The notes under the pieces were generated by a model. The model searched no databases. It worked only from the letters and a program-made list of their open reading frames with translations, and had not been told where the DNA came from. Source: Alloboseaceae bacterium BT-24-1 (GTDB taxonomy: Bacteria; Pseudomonadota; Alphaproteobacteria; Rhizobiales; Beijerinckiaceae). From it: DNA of 64,000 bases. The stretch lies in the NCBI GenBank assembly GCA_025846845.1, contig JAOYTL010000008.1:62001-126000 (forward strand), read 5' to 3'. The translations under genes and the position numbers were made by a program. Shown here piece after piece: positions 34,801 through 43,124 of the stretch (positions within the stretch are counted from its first letter, which is position 1; each line of letters opens with the position of its first letter).

Positions 34801-35334
34801 CCCATCAGGATCGGCCTCGGCAGCGGCGAGCAGGTCGCGCCTGGCATCGCGCATCAGCTCGGCCTGGGCGAGATCGTCGGCGACCTCGAAGCGCGGCGGA
34901 ACGTTGGCCTCGAAGGGCGCGCTCTGCAGCACGCGGGTACAGAAGGCGTGGATCGTCTCGATCTTGAGGCCGCCCGGCGTCTCCAGCGCCTGCGCGAACA
35001 GCCGCCGCGCCCGGCTGATATCGCTCGCGGCGGGCAGCTTTCCCGTCAGCGCCGACAAGGCTGCCCACAGCACCGAATCGGACGCCACCGCCCAGACCGA
35101 GAGCGCCCAGAACACCCGGTTCGACATGTTGGCGGCGGCGGCCTTGGTGTAGGTGATGCAGAGCATCCGGCCGGGCGCGACCCCGTCGAGCAGCAGCCTG
35201 AGCACGCGGTTGACCAGGACATGGGTCTTGCCCGAGCCGGCATTGGCCGAGACCCAGGCGCTGAGATCGGGTTCGGCCGCCAGCGCCTGGTTGCGGCGCG
35301 TCTGCTCGGGAATGGTCCAGCCGGCGGGCGTCAT
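31849..35334 (-). CDS. addA: Double-strand break repair helicase AddA
   Basis: This 1161-residue UvrD-family helicase-nuclease is the AddA subunit of the RecBCD-equivalent complex of alphaproteobacteria. It has Walker A ANAGSGKTHVLVNR at residues 30-43, motif II LLDEAQDTSEAQW, motif III VVGDEKQSIYGFQGA and VMTVHGSKGLEAPVV. The C-terminal PD-(D/E)XK nuclease has VQGRIDRLAVGDDEVLIADFKT. The ATG overlaps the addB stop as ATGA, so translation is coupled. It unwinds and resects broken ends to feed RecA. Confidence 0.95.
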   Translation of the reverse strand: MTPAGWTIPEQTRRNQALAAEPDLSAWVSANAGSGKTHVLVNRVLRLLLDGVAPGRMLCITYTKAAAANMSNRVFWALSVWAVASDSVLWAALSALTGKLPAASDISRARRLFAQALETPGGLKIETIHAFCTRVLQSAPFEANVPPRFEVADDLAQAELMRDARRDLLAAAEADPDGPQAKALRFMAEHAAQDTFDQIMREALHQRAVFSDTEGRARRPEEIVSGLSAFLGIAPELTAETVRERFQRELAAIPDLHRLLAAFEAGSATRIKAAAAIRLVLSDAPGIDPVAACRAGLLTAEGNVAQHVRGKGNSALPADLDAALDALAASLGEAIEQLNAVAVRERSAALAVLVTHILAAYRRLKAQRSLLDYDDLIAKARSLLDRVDPAWALYKLDAGIDHILLDEAQDTSEAQWAILRRLAEEFSSGEGARELVRPRTVFVVGDEKQSIYGFQGAAPAHFSEERRLLGRRLSEAGQRFEPISLTTSFRSAPDIMRAVDAVFAPTEHWRGLVFDGGSGPERHDTVRRASIGAVDLWPVSGDDAGDKPDAWTAPVDAPERRSGLVKLAARIADVLKRWSDAGRDDIGRPFKPGDVMILLRQRGALFEAIVKALKDRGVPVAGRDRLTLADHPAVEDLVALGRAILLPQDDLSLAITLKTPLFGLDDDDLMLLAPERKGSLREAFRAAAQSEPRYAAIEARLVDLAEEAGRHGPFRFFAGLLGPGGGRNLALARLGPEAGDALDAFLSAALDHERRYGPSLAGFLHHIGAVATQVKRDLSASAGEVRVMTVHGSKGLEAPVVILADLGIAPGERRLPKLMAVEPPRGAQVPVWPTKRADDPAAMRRAKDAIVAQMVEEHHRLLYVALTRAEERLILCGTQAKGEAPEGSWYAMAGIGLAGSEPWLRDVPAPDGDGEVRRFMVSQPGEVEADEGAAAVAVITPPDWLTRAAPDEAEPAPPLRPSSALAAADAQERPNDGPFLAAAAAAGRLAHLLLQVLPDVPPERRVSTARALAGARGGSLPEERRAGIVEDALALIAAPEFGGLFGPGSLAEVPLAGEIIMADGMRRPVQGRIDRLAVGDDEVLIADFKTAARPPETAAALPASTLAQLAVYRRLVGEIYPGRRVRAIAIYTASLKPLEPGAELLDATLATMTDQPRFTGR

Positions 35335-38300
35335 GCCTCGTCTCCGGCATCGCCGCCGAGATCGGGTGCGGCCGACCATTCCTTGACCCGGGCGAGCTGG
35401 TCATAGGGGCTGGCATATTTGATGTAGGCTGGGGCGCGGCGGGAGAGCCAAGGCTCGCGGCCGGCACGCAAAGCGGCGAGGTGATCGAGCAATTGTGCGA
35501 GATGGCGGGCGGTGACGTCGGCCTGTGCCTCGTCCTTGAACGACAGCTTCTTGTCCTTCTCCCAGCTCTTCGGATCGTGGTTGAGCCGTAGATACATCAG
35601 CGCCTCGACCGGGCCGGGCAATATGTCGGGCGAAAAGCCGTGGCGCTGGGCGAGCTCGGCTTCCAGCGTCAATTGCGGGGCGAAGCCGAGACGGACCTGC
35701 TCCTCGCTTGGCGGCGCGCCGGTCTTGAAGTCGATGATGCGCAAGGCGCCCTCGCGCGTGATCTCGACGCGGTCGGCGCGGCCGGTCAGCAGGATCGAGG
35801 AACCGTCCGCCAGCGGAAATTCGCCTTGCGTATCGCGCTCGACCGCGATGCGGGCGAGACCCGGCCGGCGCCGCTCCTCCCAGCCGAGGAAATTCTGCGC
35901 GATCAGGAGGAAGCGCGGCCACCAGAAGGCGCGCACCTCGGGCGTCTCCTCATAGGCACGGAAAAAGCGCTCGCCGATCTCGATCAGGCTGCCGAGGGCG
36001 CCGGCCGGCACCTGTTCGGGATAGGTCTCTGCGAAGGTGCCGACGATGTCGTGCAGCAGCGAGCCGCGATCGGTCGCGCCGGGATCCTCGACCAGCTCCG
36101 GCAGGGCGTCGAGCCTGAGGATCTTGCGGGCATAGAGCGCATAGGGGTCGCGATAGAGCGTCTCGACCTCGGTGACGCTGAATCGGCGCGGCTGCAGATG
36201 CGGCGCCGGATAGGGTTTTGGCCGGGGCACCGGCAGAAGCTCGGGAGGAGCACCGAGCAGCCCGGCCCAGGCGGTCAGCTCGCGCCCGCGCGCCTCGGCG
36301 GCTACCCAGGCATCCGCCGGCGCGACCGCCTTGAGCCGCTGCCAGAAGCGCGAAGGAATCGTCTCCGCTTCGCCCGCCTTGCGGGCGCGGGTCAGCGTCA
36401 CCCTGCCGGCGAGCGCCGCCGCGACGAAGTCATGCGCGGTCTGGCCGATGCGCCGTTCCGGCGGCGAAAGGCCGAGCTCCGCCCGCATCGGTCGGTTGAT
36501 GAAGGAATCCGCCTCGGTCGCCGGCGGCCAGACGCTCTCGATCAAGCCGCCGAGCACGACATGCTCGGCCTCGAGCAGGCGGGCTTCGAGCAGGCCCCAG
36601 ATCTTGACCCGGGGATGGCCGGGATCGCGGCGCTGCACCACGCGCTCGCCGATCAGCCCTTCGAGGATCGCGATCCAGTCGCGGGCGCGGCTCTCGCCCG
36701 GCGCCTCCGGCAGCGCCGCGTCGAGATCGTCGAACAGGGCGGCCAGCGCCTCGCCATCCGGCCCGCGCCAGGCGAGGACGGCGCCTTTGTCGTCGCCGCT
36801 CAGTTTCTCGACCGCGCGCCGGGCCTGCGCCGCGATCTCGCGCAGGTCGGGTGCCGGGCCGGCCAAAGCCACCACGAGCGGCGCAAACGCGTTCTCGAGC
36901 CCGGCGAGCACTTGTTCAGCCGCGCCGATGTCCTCGTCGGTGAGCTTGCGGCGTGGGCGCGGCGCATAGGTCGCCTCGCGCAACTCCGGCATCGCCTCGA
37001 AGGCGCGGCGCAGGCCGACAAAGCCGGGGCCGACGGCCTCACCACGCCAGCAGCCGATCTCCAGCGCCGCCGCGCCCTGTCGCAGGCGTGGCTCAGGCAG
37101 GCCGAGCCGGCAGAGCGGGTGGGCGAGCAGCGCCACGAGGCTCGCTGGCGACAGCCCGCCCTCGACCGCATCGAGCGCCAGCCGCAGCAGGGCGCCGGCG
37201 GGCCAGCGGCTGAGCGGCAGGCCGGCTGAGTCATCGGCTTGTATGCCCCAGCGCCGGAGCTCGATGGCGACGCGCTCGGCAAGGCCGCGATCAGGCGTGA
37301 TCAGCGCGGCACGGGCGCCCGGCTCCTCCAGAGCCTCGCGCAGAGCGAGCGCAGCGACCAGCGCCTCCTCGCGCTCATCCGCGGCTTCGACGATGCGCAG
37401 GCTGTCGAGCGCCCCGGGTGCAAGGGGGGCGGCGCCGGCCCAGTCATCGGTGATCGAGGCCGGCAGCAAAGCACGACGCAACAGGTCGCGACGGGCGATC
37501 AAAGCCGGCGAAGGCTCGGCGAGGGAGACGATTTCATCCCGGCTGGCGCCAATATCGTCGAGAAGGCGATGCAGCGCCGCCTGCGGATGCGACGGCGCCG
37601 GCTCCTGGACGATGGCGCGCCAGCCCTGCTCGGAGAGCGCCTCATCGAGATCGGGCAGGACGACGACGCCGTTCGGGGCGCGGGCCAGCGCGGCGAGGAG
37701 GCGGGCCGTCGCCGGCACCGTGCCGGTCGAGCCCGCCGCGATCACCGGCCCGTGGAAATCGCCGGCGAGCAGGCGGTTGCGCTCGGCTGCGAGCATGCGG
37801 TTGCGGAACTCTGCCGGATCGCATTCACCACGCTGTTCCAGGATCGCCGGCCAGGCCTCGGCGATGATGTCGAGGAAGCGGGCGTTGAACTGCCAAATCT
37901 CGTCGAAGCGGGCGGCATCGAGCCCCTTCAGCCGCGCCGGCGAGACGCCTTCGGTCTGCAGCTGGTCGAGGAGATGGGCGAGGTCGCCGGCGAGCCCCCA
38001 GGCCTCGGCCAATGTCGCCGGCATCAGCGAGGGCTCGGCCGGGTCGAGCTTGAGATGCTGGCGGTTGGCGGTGCGACCCCAGGCCGAGATCAGCGTCGTC
38101 AGGATGAAGCGACGGCGCAGCGGATCGATCGGCGCGGTCCGCTCCAGCGCCAGGGCATCGCTGGCGCCGGCGATCAGCGCCGTCTCGGCCTCGTCGACAT
38201 CGCCGAGCGGGACGATGCGCGGCAGCAGCAGCGGCCTGCCGCCGAGCTTTTCCGCGAGCACCGCCGAGAAGGCACGCGCGGCGCGACGCGTCGGCAGATA

Positions 38301-38435
38301 GAGCGTGGTGCGCGAGAGCGCGGTGGGATCGCCCGGGTCGAAAGCCCGGCCGAAGCGCCCGGCGATGAGCGCCTCGGCGAGCACGGACAGGAAGGGCGCG
38401 CCGGCCGGGATGCTGAACAGGTTGAGCCCGGCCAT
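35331..38435 (-). CDS. addB: Double-strand break repair protein AddB
   Basis: This 1034-residue AddB partner of AddA has an N-terminal inactivated helicase-like region opening LFSIPAGAPFLSVLAEALIAG and TLYLPTRRAARAF. Its C-terminal nuclease domain has GRADRVEITREGALRIIDFKTGAPPS and YPEQVPAGALGSL before it. AddB scans for recombination hotspots and cuts the second strand. The ATG at 38435 matches the family start; an upstream in-frame extension would overlap the nucleotidyltransferase gene by about 200 bp and is rejected. The intergenic gap to that gene is 4 bp. Confidence 0.94.
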   Translation of the reverse strand: MAGLNLFSIPAGAPFLSVLAEALIAGRFGRAFDPGDPTALSRTTLYLPTRRAARAFSAVLAEKLGGRPLLLPRIVPLGDVDEAETALIAGASDALALERTAPIDPLRRRFILTTLISAWGRTANRQHLKLDPAEPSLMPATLAEAWGLAGDLAHLLDQLQTEGVSPARLKGLDAARFDEIWQFNARFLDIIAEAWPAILEQRGECDPAEFRNRMLAAERNRLLAGDFHGPVIAAGSTGTVPATARLLAALARAPNGVVVLPDLDEALSEQGWRAIVQEPAPSHPQAALHRLLDDIGASRDEIVSLAEPSPALIARRDLLRRALLPASITDDWAGAAPLAPGALDSLRIVEAADEREEALVAALALREALEEPGARAALITPDRGLAERVAIELRRWGIQADDSAGLPLSRWPAGALLRLALDAVEGGLSPASLVALLAHPLCRLGLPEPRLRQGAAALEIGCWRGEAVGPGFVGLRRAFEAMPELREATYAPRPRRKLTDEDIGAAEQVLAGLENAFAPLVVALAGPAPDLREIAAQARRAVEKLSGDDKGAVLAWRGPDGEALAALFDDLDAALPEAPGESRARDWIAILEGLIGERVVQRRDPGHPRVKIWGLLEARLLEAEHVVLGGLIESVWPPATEADSFINRPMRAELGLSPPERRIGQTAHDFVAAALAGRVTLTRARKAGEAETIPSRFWQRLKAVAPADAWVAAEARGRELTAWAGLLGAPPELLPVPRPKPYPAPHLQPRRFSVTEVETLYRDPYALYARKILRLDALPELVEDPGATDRGSLLHDIVGTFAETYPEQVPAGALGSLIEIGERFFRAYEETPEVRAFWWPRFLLIAQNFLGWEERRRPGLARIAVERDTQGEFPLADGSSILLTGRADRVEITREGALRIIDFKTGAPPSEEQVRLGFAPQLTLEAELAQRHGFSPDILPGPVEALMYLRLNHDPKSWEKDKKLSFKDEAQADVTARHLAQLLDHLAALRAGREPWLSRRAPAYIKYASPYDQLARVKEWSAAPDLGGDAGDEA

Positions 38436-38439
38436 ACCG

Positions 38440-39174
38440 TCAGCTGCCCTGATGGGCGGCGTAGGCCTCTTCCGCCAACGGGATCGCCTCGGGCGTGCCG
38501 ACATGGAGCCAGCGTCCATCGAGCAGGTGCCCGAAAAGAGTCCCCGCGGCGATGCAACGATCGAACAGCAGATTGAGCGAGAACGGGCCCTCCGGCGTAT
38601 CCGCGAAGAGCTCCGGCTTGATGATCGCGACGCCGGCATAGACGTAAGGGGCGCTCAAAGCCTGCCCACGCCGTGCCAGCCTGCCGGCCTCGTCGCGGAA
38701 GAAGTCGCCGGCGCCGTCGAAGCCGACGCTGCTCTCACGCTCGGCGAGCAGGAGCAGCATATCCATGCGCTCCGCATCCCAGGCGGCCGCCATGGCGGCG
38801 ACATTGGACGCCCCGCGCTCGCTCCATAGCGAATCCGAGTTGATATGGAAGAATGGTTCATTGCCGAGCAACGGCAACGCCTTCTTCACGCCGCCGCCGG
38901 TTTCGAGCAGCAGGGCGCGCTCGTCGGAGATGACAATGCGCGGCTGGGCGCGCCCGGCGACGCGCGCCTCGATCTGCTCGGCAAGATAGTGGACATTGAC
39001 CACGGCATCCGCGACGCCGGCTTCGGCCAGGCGGTCGAGCGCATGGTCGAGCATGGTCTTGCCGGCGATCGCCACCAGCGGCTTCGGCATCGTGTCGGTG
39101 ATCGGGCGCATGCGCTTGCCGAGCCCGGCGGCGAGCACCATGGCCCGGCGGATCGGCGGCGAACCGGTCTGCAT
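38440..39174 (-). CDS. Sugar-phosphate nucleotidyltransferase (MurU / mannose-1-phosphate guanylyltransferase-like)
   Basis: This 244-residue protein has the NTP_transferase signature LAAGLGKRMRPITDTMPKPLV and a central FFHINSDSLW with the metal-binding aspartate. It is followed by HVGTPEAIPLAEEAY at the C-terminus. In this order the gene in this position usually encodes the MurNAc-1-phosphate uridylyltransferase of cell wall recycling and follows the kinase gene amgK. Here amgK and tsaE are absent upstream. The substrate is inferred from gene order. Confidence 0.85.
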   Translation of the reverse strand: MQTGSPPIRRAMVLAAGLGKRMRPITDTMPKPLVAIAGKTMLDHALDRLAEAGVADAVVNVHYLAEQIEARVAGRAQPRIVISDERALLLETGGGVKKALPLLGNEPFFHINSDSLWSERGASNVAAMAAAWDAERMDMLLLLAERESSVGFDGAGDFFRDEAGRLARRGQALSAPYVYAGVAIIKPELFADTPEGPFSLNLLFDRCIAAGTLFGHLLDGRWLHVGTPEAIPLAEEAYAAHQGS

Positions 39175-39251
39175 GACGTGAACGAATCTCCTGCCGACGA
39201 TATCGGCCTATCAGCCATGGCCGGCAGGAATGCTCAAGTGCGGCAGCGGCC

Positions 39252-39917
39252 TCAGAGGAAGCTCGCGATCTCTTCCAGCGGCTTCTTGCCGATTGCAGGG
39301 ACGACACAGCCCTCGGCGGGATAGCCGACGACCAGCAGGATCAGCGCCTTTTCATTGTCGGGCCGGCCGCAAAGCTCGTTGAGGAAGTTCATCGGCGCCG
39401 GCGTATGGGTCAGCGTCGCCAGGCCAGCCTGATGCAGCGAGGCGATCAGGAAGCCGGCGGCGATGCCGACCGATTCCGGCACGTAATAATGCTTCACCTT
39501 GCGGCCTTCCGCGTCATAGCCCCAGCGCTGGGCGAAGATCGCGATCAACCAGGGAGCGGTGTCGAGGAAGGGCTTGTGCTCGTCGGTGCCGAGATGGGCG
39601 AGCGCCCCCAGCCATTCCTCGCCGGCCCGGCCGGAATAGAAGGTGCGCTCCTCTTCCTCGGCGCCCTCGCGGATCTTTGCCTTGAGCCCCGGATCAGAGA
39701 TGCAGACGAAGGTCCAGGGCTGCTGGTTGGCACCGGACGGCGCGGTTCCGGCGGTCGCGACCGCTGCCTCGATCACCTCGCGCGACACCGGCTTGTCGGA
39801 ATAGTCACGGACGGTGCGGCGCTTGCGCATCGTCTCGAGGAACTGCGCCGCGCGCGCCTTCATCTCCGCCTCGGGCAGGCCCTGGAAGGCGAGCGGCATG
39901 GTGACATAGGCGTTCAT
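39252..39917 (-). CDS. Nitroreductase family protein
   Basis: This 221-residue FMN enzyme has the RRTVRDYSDKPVSREVIEAAVATAGTAPSGANQQPWTFVCI block that binds FMN phosphate and ring, and GIAAGFLIASLHQAGLATLTHTP later. These match the nitroreductase/iodotyrosine deiodinase-like branch. It would reduce a nitro, quinone or halogenated aromatic with NAD(P)H. It lies 77 bp upstream of the nucleotidyltransferase gene and probably starts the same transcript. Confidence 0.88.
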   Translation of the reverse strand: MNAYVTMPLAFQGLPEAEMKARAAQFLETMRKRRTVRDYSDKPVSREVIEAAVATAGTAPSGANQQPWTFVCISDPGLKAKIREGAEEEERTFYSGRAGEEWLGALAHLGTDEHKPFLDTAPWLIAIFAQRWGYDAEGRKVKHYYVPESVGIAAGFLIASLHQAGLATLTHTPAPMNFLNELCGRPDNEKALILLVVGYPAEGCVVPAIGKKPLEEIASFL

Positions 39918-39998
39918 CGATTTCCTCCTGACAGCTTCTTGCGAGCCGGCCTGCTTGCACAATAGACCATCCCGGCGCGCAGCCCTATGGTCCCGGCC

Positions 39999-42900
39999 AT
40001 GACGAACGACAGCTCCCAGCTCAAGCCCGGCGACCACCTCTTCCTGGTCGATGGCTCGAACTTCATCTTCCGCGCCTATTTCCAGTCGATCAACCAGGAC
40101 CGGAAATACAATGCCCGCTCCGACGGGCTGCCCTCCGGCGCGGTCCGCTTGTTCGCGACCAAGCTGTTCCAGTTCGTGCGCGAGGGCGTGCTCGGGGTGA
40201 AACCCACCCATCTCGCCATCGTCTTCGACAAGAGCGAGAACTCTTTCCGCAAGGAAATCTACCCTGCCTATAAGGGCAACCGCTCGGATCCGCCGCCGGA
40301 TTTGATCCCGCAATTCCCGCTGATGCGCGACGCGGTACGCGCCTTCGGGCTGATCCCGGTCGAGCAGGACATCTACGAGGCCGACGACCTGATCGCGACC
40401 TATGCGAAGCAGGCGCGAGAGGCCGGCGCCGATGTGCTGATCGTCTCGGCCGACAAGGACCTGATGCAACTCGTGCGGCCAGGCGTCGCGATGTATGATC
40501 CTGCTTCCGGCGATGCCAAGAAGGGCGTCGGCTTCCGGCCGGAGCGCCGCATCGGCGAGCCCGAGGTCGTCGAGTATTTCGGCGTCACACCCGACAAGGT
40601 CACCGATGTTCAGGCCCTCGCCGGCGACGCCACCGACAATGTCCCCGGCGCGCCCGGCATCGGCATCAAGACGGCGGCGCAACTGATCGGCGAGTATGGC
40701 GATCTCGAGACGCTGCTGGCGCGCGCCGGCGAGATCAAGCAGCCCAAGCGCCGGGAGACGCTGACCAATCCCGAGGTGATCGAGAAGGTCCGCATCTCGC
40801 ACAAGCTGGTCACGCTGGTCGAGGATGTCGCGGTCGAGACGCCGCTCGGCGAGCTCACCCTGAACCAGCCCGATCCGGCCAAGCTCATCGCCTTCCTGAA
40901 AGCGATGGAATTCACCACCATCACCAAGCGCGCGGCCGAGGCCTATGAGGCCGATGTCTCGGCGATCGATGCGGATCCCGATCTCGCCCCGGGCGGCGCC
41001 CGCGCCGCTGCGCTGAAGGCGCTCTATGCCGAGACCGACGTGCCGGTCGCGGGAGCAGGCGAGACCGCCGCGGCTGCTCCCGCCGCGAACGGCGCCGCGC
41101 CGGCGACGTCCGCTCCGGCCGATGGCTGGCTGCGGCCGGCCGACCTCGCCGCCGCGCGCAAGGACGCGGCACTCGCGGTCAAGATCGACCATGCATCTTA
41201 CGAATGCGTCCGCACCGTCGCCGACCTCTCGCGCTGGATCGGTTGGGCCTATGAGGCGGGCTTCGTCGCGCTCGACACCGAGACCAACTCGCTCGACGTG
41301 ATGCAGGCCGACCTGATCGGCATTTCGCTCGCGGTCGCGCCGGGCAAGGCCTGCTACATCCCGCTGCAGCACCGCGCCGGCGACGGCCTGTTCGATTCAG
41401 GCCTGCTCGAAGGCCAGATCCAGCTCGATCAGGCACTCGCCGAGCTGAAGCCGCTGCTCGTCGATCCCGGCGTGCTGAAGATCGGCCAGAACCTCAAATA
41501 CGACATCGCCGTGTTCAACCGGCACGGGGTCGAAGTCGGCCCCATCGACGACACGATGCTGATCTCCTACGCCCTCGATGCCGGCAATGGCGGACAGGGC
41601 ATGGACCGGCTCTCGGAGGTTCATCTCGGCCACAAGCCGATCCCCTATTCGGAGGTCGCCGGCACCGGCAAGAGCCAGGTCACCTTCGACAAGGTGCCGC
41701 TCGACAAGGCGACCGCCTATGCCGCCGAGGACGCCGACGTCACCTTGCGGCTCTGGCTGGCGCTGAAGCCGCGGCTGGTGCCCGAGCGCAAGACCACGGT
41801 CTACGAGACGATGGAGCGTCCGCTGGTGCCGGTGCTGGTGCGGATGGAGCGCCGCGGCATCTCGATCGACCGGCAGATCCTGTCGCGGCTCTCGGGCGAG
41901 TTCGCCCAGTCGCTGGCGCGGCTGGAGGATGAGATCCACACGCTCGCCGGCGAGAAATTCACCATCGGCAGCCCCAAGCAGCTCGGCGACATCCTGTTCG
42001 GCAAGATGGGCCTGCCCGGCGCCAAGAAGACGGCGACCGGGCAATGGGCGACCGGCGCCGGCGTGCTCGAGGAGCTGGCGGAGCAGGGCCAGGAGCTGCC
42101 CGCCCGCATCCTCGACTGGCGCCAGCTCGCCAAGCTGAAATCGACCTATACCGACTCGCTGCCGACTTACGTGAACCCGCAGACCCACCGGGTCCACACG
42201 TCTTACGCCTTGGCTGCGACGACCACCGGGCGGCTCTCCTCCTCCGAACCCAACCTGCAGAACATCCCGATCCGTACCGAGGCCGGCCGCAAGATCCGCA
42301 CCGCCTTCGTCGCCGAGAAGGGCCACAAGCTGGTCTCGGCCGACTACAGCCAGATCGAACTGCGCATCCTCGCCCATATCGCCGATATCCCGCAGCTCCG
42401 GCAGGCCTTCGCCGATGGCGTCGACATCCATGCGATGACGGCGTCCGAGATGTTCGGCGTCCCCGTCGCAGGCATGCCGAGCGAGGTGCGCCGGCGCGCC
42501 AAGGCGATCAATTTCGGCATCATCTACGGCATCTCGGCCTTCGGCCTCGCCAACCAGCTCGGCATCTCGCGCGAGGAGGCCAGCGCCTATATCCGCAAGT
42601 ATTTCGAACGCTTCCCCGGCATCCGCGACTATATGGACCAGGCCCGCACCACGGTGCGCGCCAAGGGCGCGGTCGAGACGATCTTCGGCCGCGTCTGCCA
42701 TTTTCCGGCGGTCGCCTCGAAGAACCCGTCCGAGCGCGCCTTCGTCGAGCGCCAGGCGATCAACGCGCCGATCCAGGGCTCGGCCTCCGACATCATCCGC
42801 CGCGCCATGATCCGGATGGAGGATGCGCTGGCGGAAGCCAAGCTCGACGCACGCATGCTGCTGCAGGTGCATGACGAACTCGTCTTCGAGGTGCCGGAGG

Positions 42901-43028
42901 CGCAGGTCGAGGCGGCGCTACCGGTGATCCGCAAGGTCATGGTCGAGGCGCCGCAGCCGGCGGTCGCGCTCAGGGTGCCGCTCGTCGTCGATGCGCGCGC
43001 CGCCGACAATTGGGACGAGGCCCACTGA
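39999..43028 (+). CDS. polA: DNA polymerase I
   Basis: This 1009-residue polymerase fills gaps and removes RNA primers. The 5'-3' exonuclease opens with GDHLFLVDGSNFIFRAYF and has EADDLIATYA and VSADKDLMQLV. The 3'-5' exonuclease is intact in its motifs: FVALDTETNSLDVMQADLIG, IGQNLKYDIAVFNRHG and YAAEDADVTLRLW. The polymerase has SADYSQIELRILAHIA, RRRAKAINFGIIYGIS and MLLQVHDELVFEVP. ATG 39999 gives the usual N-terminus; an ATG four codons earlier cannot be excluded. A linker rich in Ala and Pro (about residues 345-375) separates the 5' nuclease from the 3' exonuclease. Confidence 0.96.
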   Translation: MTNDSSQLKPGDHLFLVDGSNFIFRAYFQSINQDRKYNARSDGLPSGAVRLFATKLFQFVREGVLGVKPTHLAIVFDKSENSFRKEIYPAYKGNRSDPPPDLIPQFPLMRDAVRAFGLIPVEQDIYEADDLIATYAKQAREAGADVLIVSADKDLMQLVRPGVAMYDPASGDAKKGVGFRPERRIGEPEVVEYFGVTPDKVTDVQALAGDATDNVPGAPGIGIKTAAQLIGEYGDLETLLARAGEIKQPKRRETLTNPEVIEKVRISHKLVTLVEDVAVETPLGELTLNQPDPAKLIAFLKAMEFTTITKRAAEAYEADVSAIDADPDLAPGGARAAALKALYAETDVPVAGAGETAAAAPAANGAAPATSAPADGWLRPADLAAARKDAALAVKIDHASYECVRTVADLSRWIGWAYEAGFVALDTETNSLDVMQADLIGISLAVAPGKACYIPLQHRAGDGLFDSGLLEGQIQLDQALAELKPLLVDPGVLKIGQNLKYDIAVFNRHGVEVGPIDDTMLISYALDAGNGGQGMDRLSEVHLGHKPIPYSEVAGTGKSQVTFDKVPLDKATAYAAEDADVTLRLWLALKPRLVPERKTTVYETMERPLVPVLVRMERRGISIDRQILSRLSGEFAQSLARLEDEIHTLAGEKFTIGSPKQLGDILFGKMGLPGAKKTATGQWATGAGVLEELAEQGQELPARILDWRQLAKLKSTYTDSLPTYVNPQTHRVHTSYALAATTTGRLSSSEPNLQNIPIRTEAGRKIRTAFVAEKGHKLVSADYSQIELRILAHIADIPQLRQAFADGVDIHAMTASEMFGVPVAGMPSEVRRRAKAINFGIIYGISAFGLANQLGISREEASAYIRKYFERFPGIRDYMDQARTTVRAKGAVETIFGRVCHFPAVASKNPSERAFVERQAINAPIQGSASDIIRRAMIRMEDALAEAKLDARMLLQVHDELVFEVPEAQVEAALPVIRKVMVEAPQPAVALRVPLVVDARAADNWDEAH

Positions 43029-43047
43029 GAGCAGCAGCCCGACCCCC

Positions 43048-43073
43048 GGAACCTTCGCCGTACGCACCGCGTT
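43048..43073 (+). promoter_or_regulatory. Candidate sigma-EcfG promoter for the AI-2E transporter gene
   Basis: GGAAC (43048-43052), 17 bases, then CGTT (43070-43073). This matches the alphaproteobacterial general stress promoter pattern GGAAC-N16/17-CGTT. It lies in the 96-bp gap between polA and the AI-2E family gene. Confidence 0.6.
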
Positions 43074-43124
43074 GAGCAGGCGAAGTGCGCCGGGGGGCGC
43101 CATTTGCGCGCTGGATTCGCCGAC

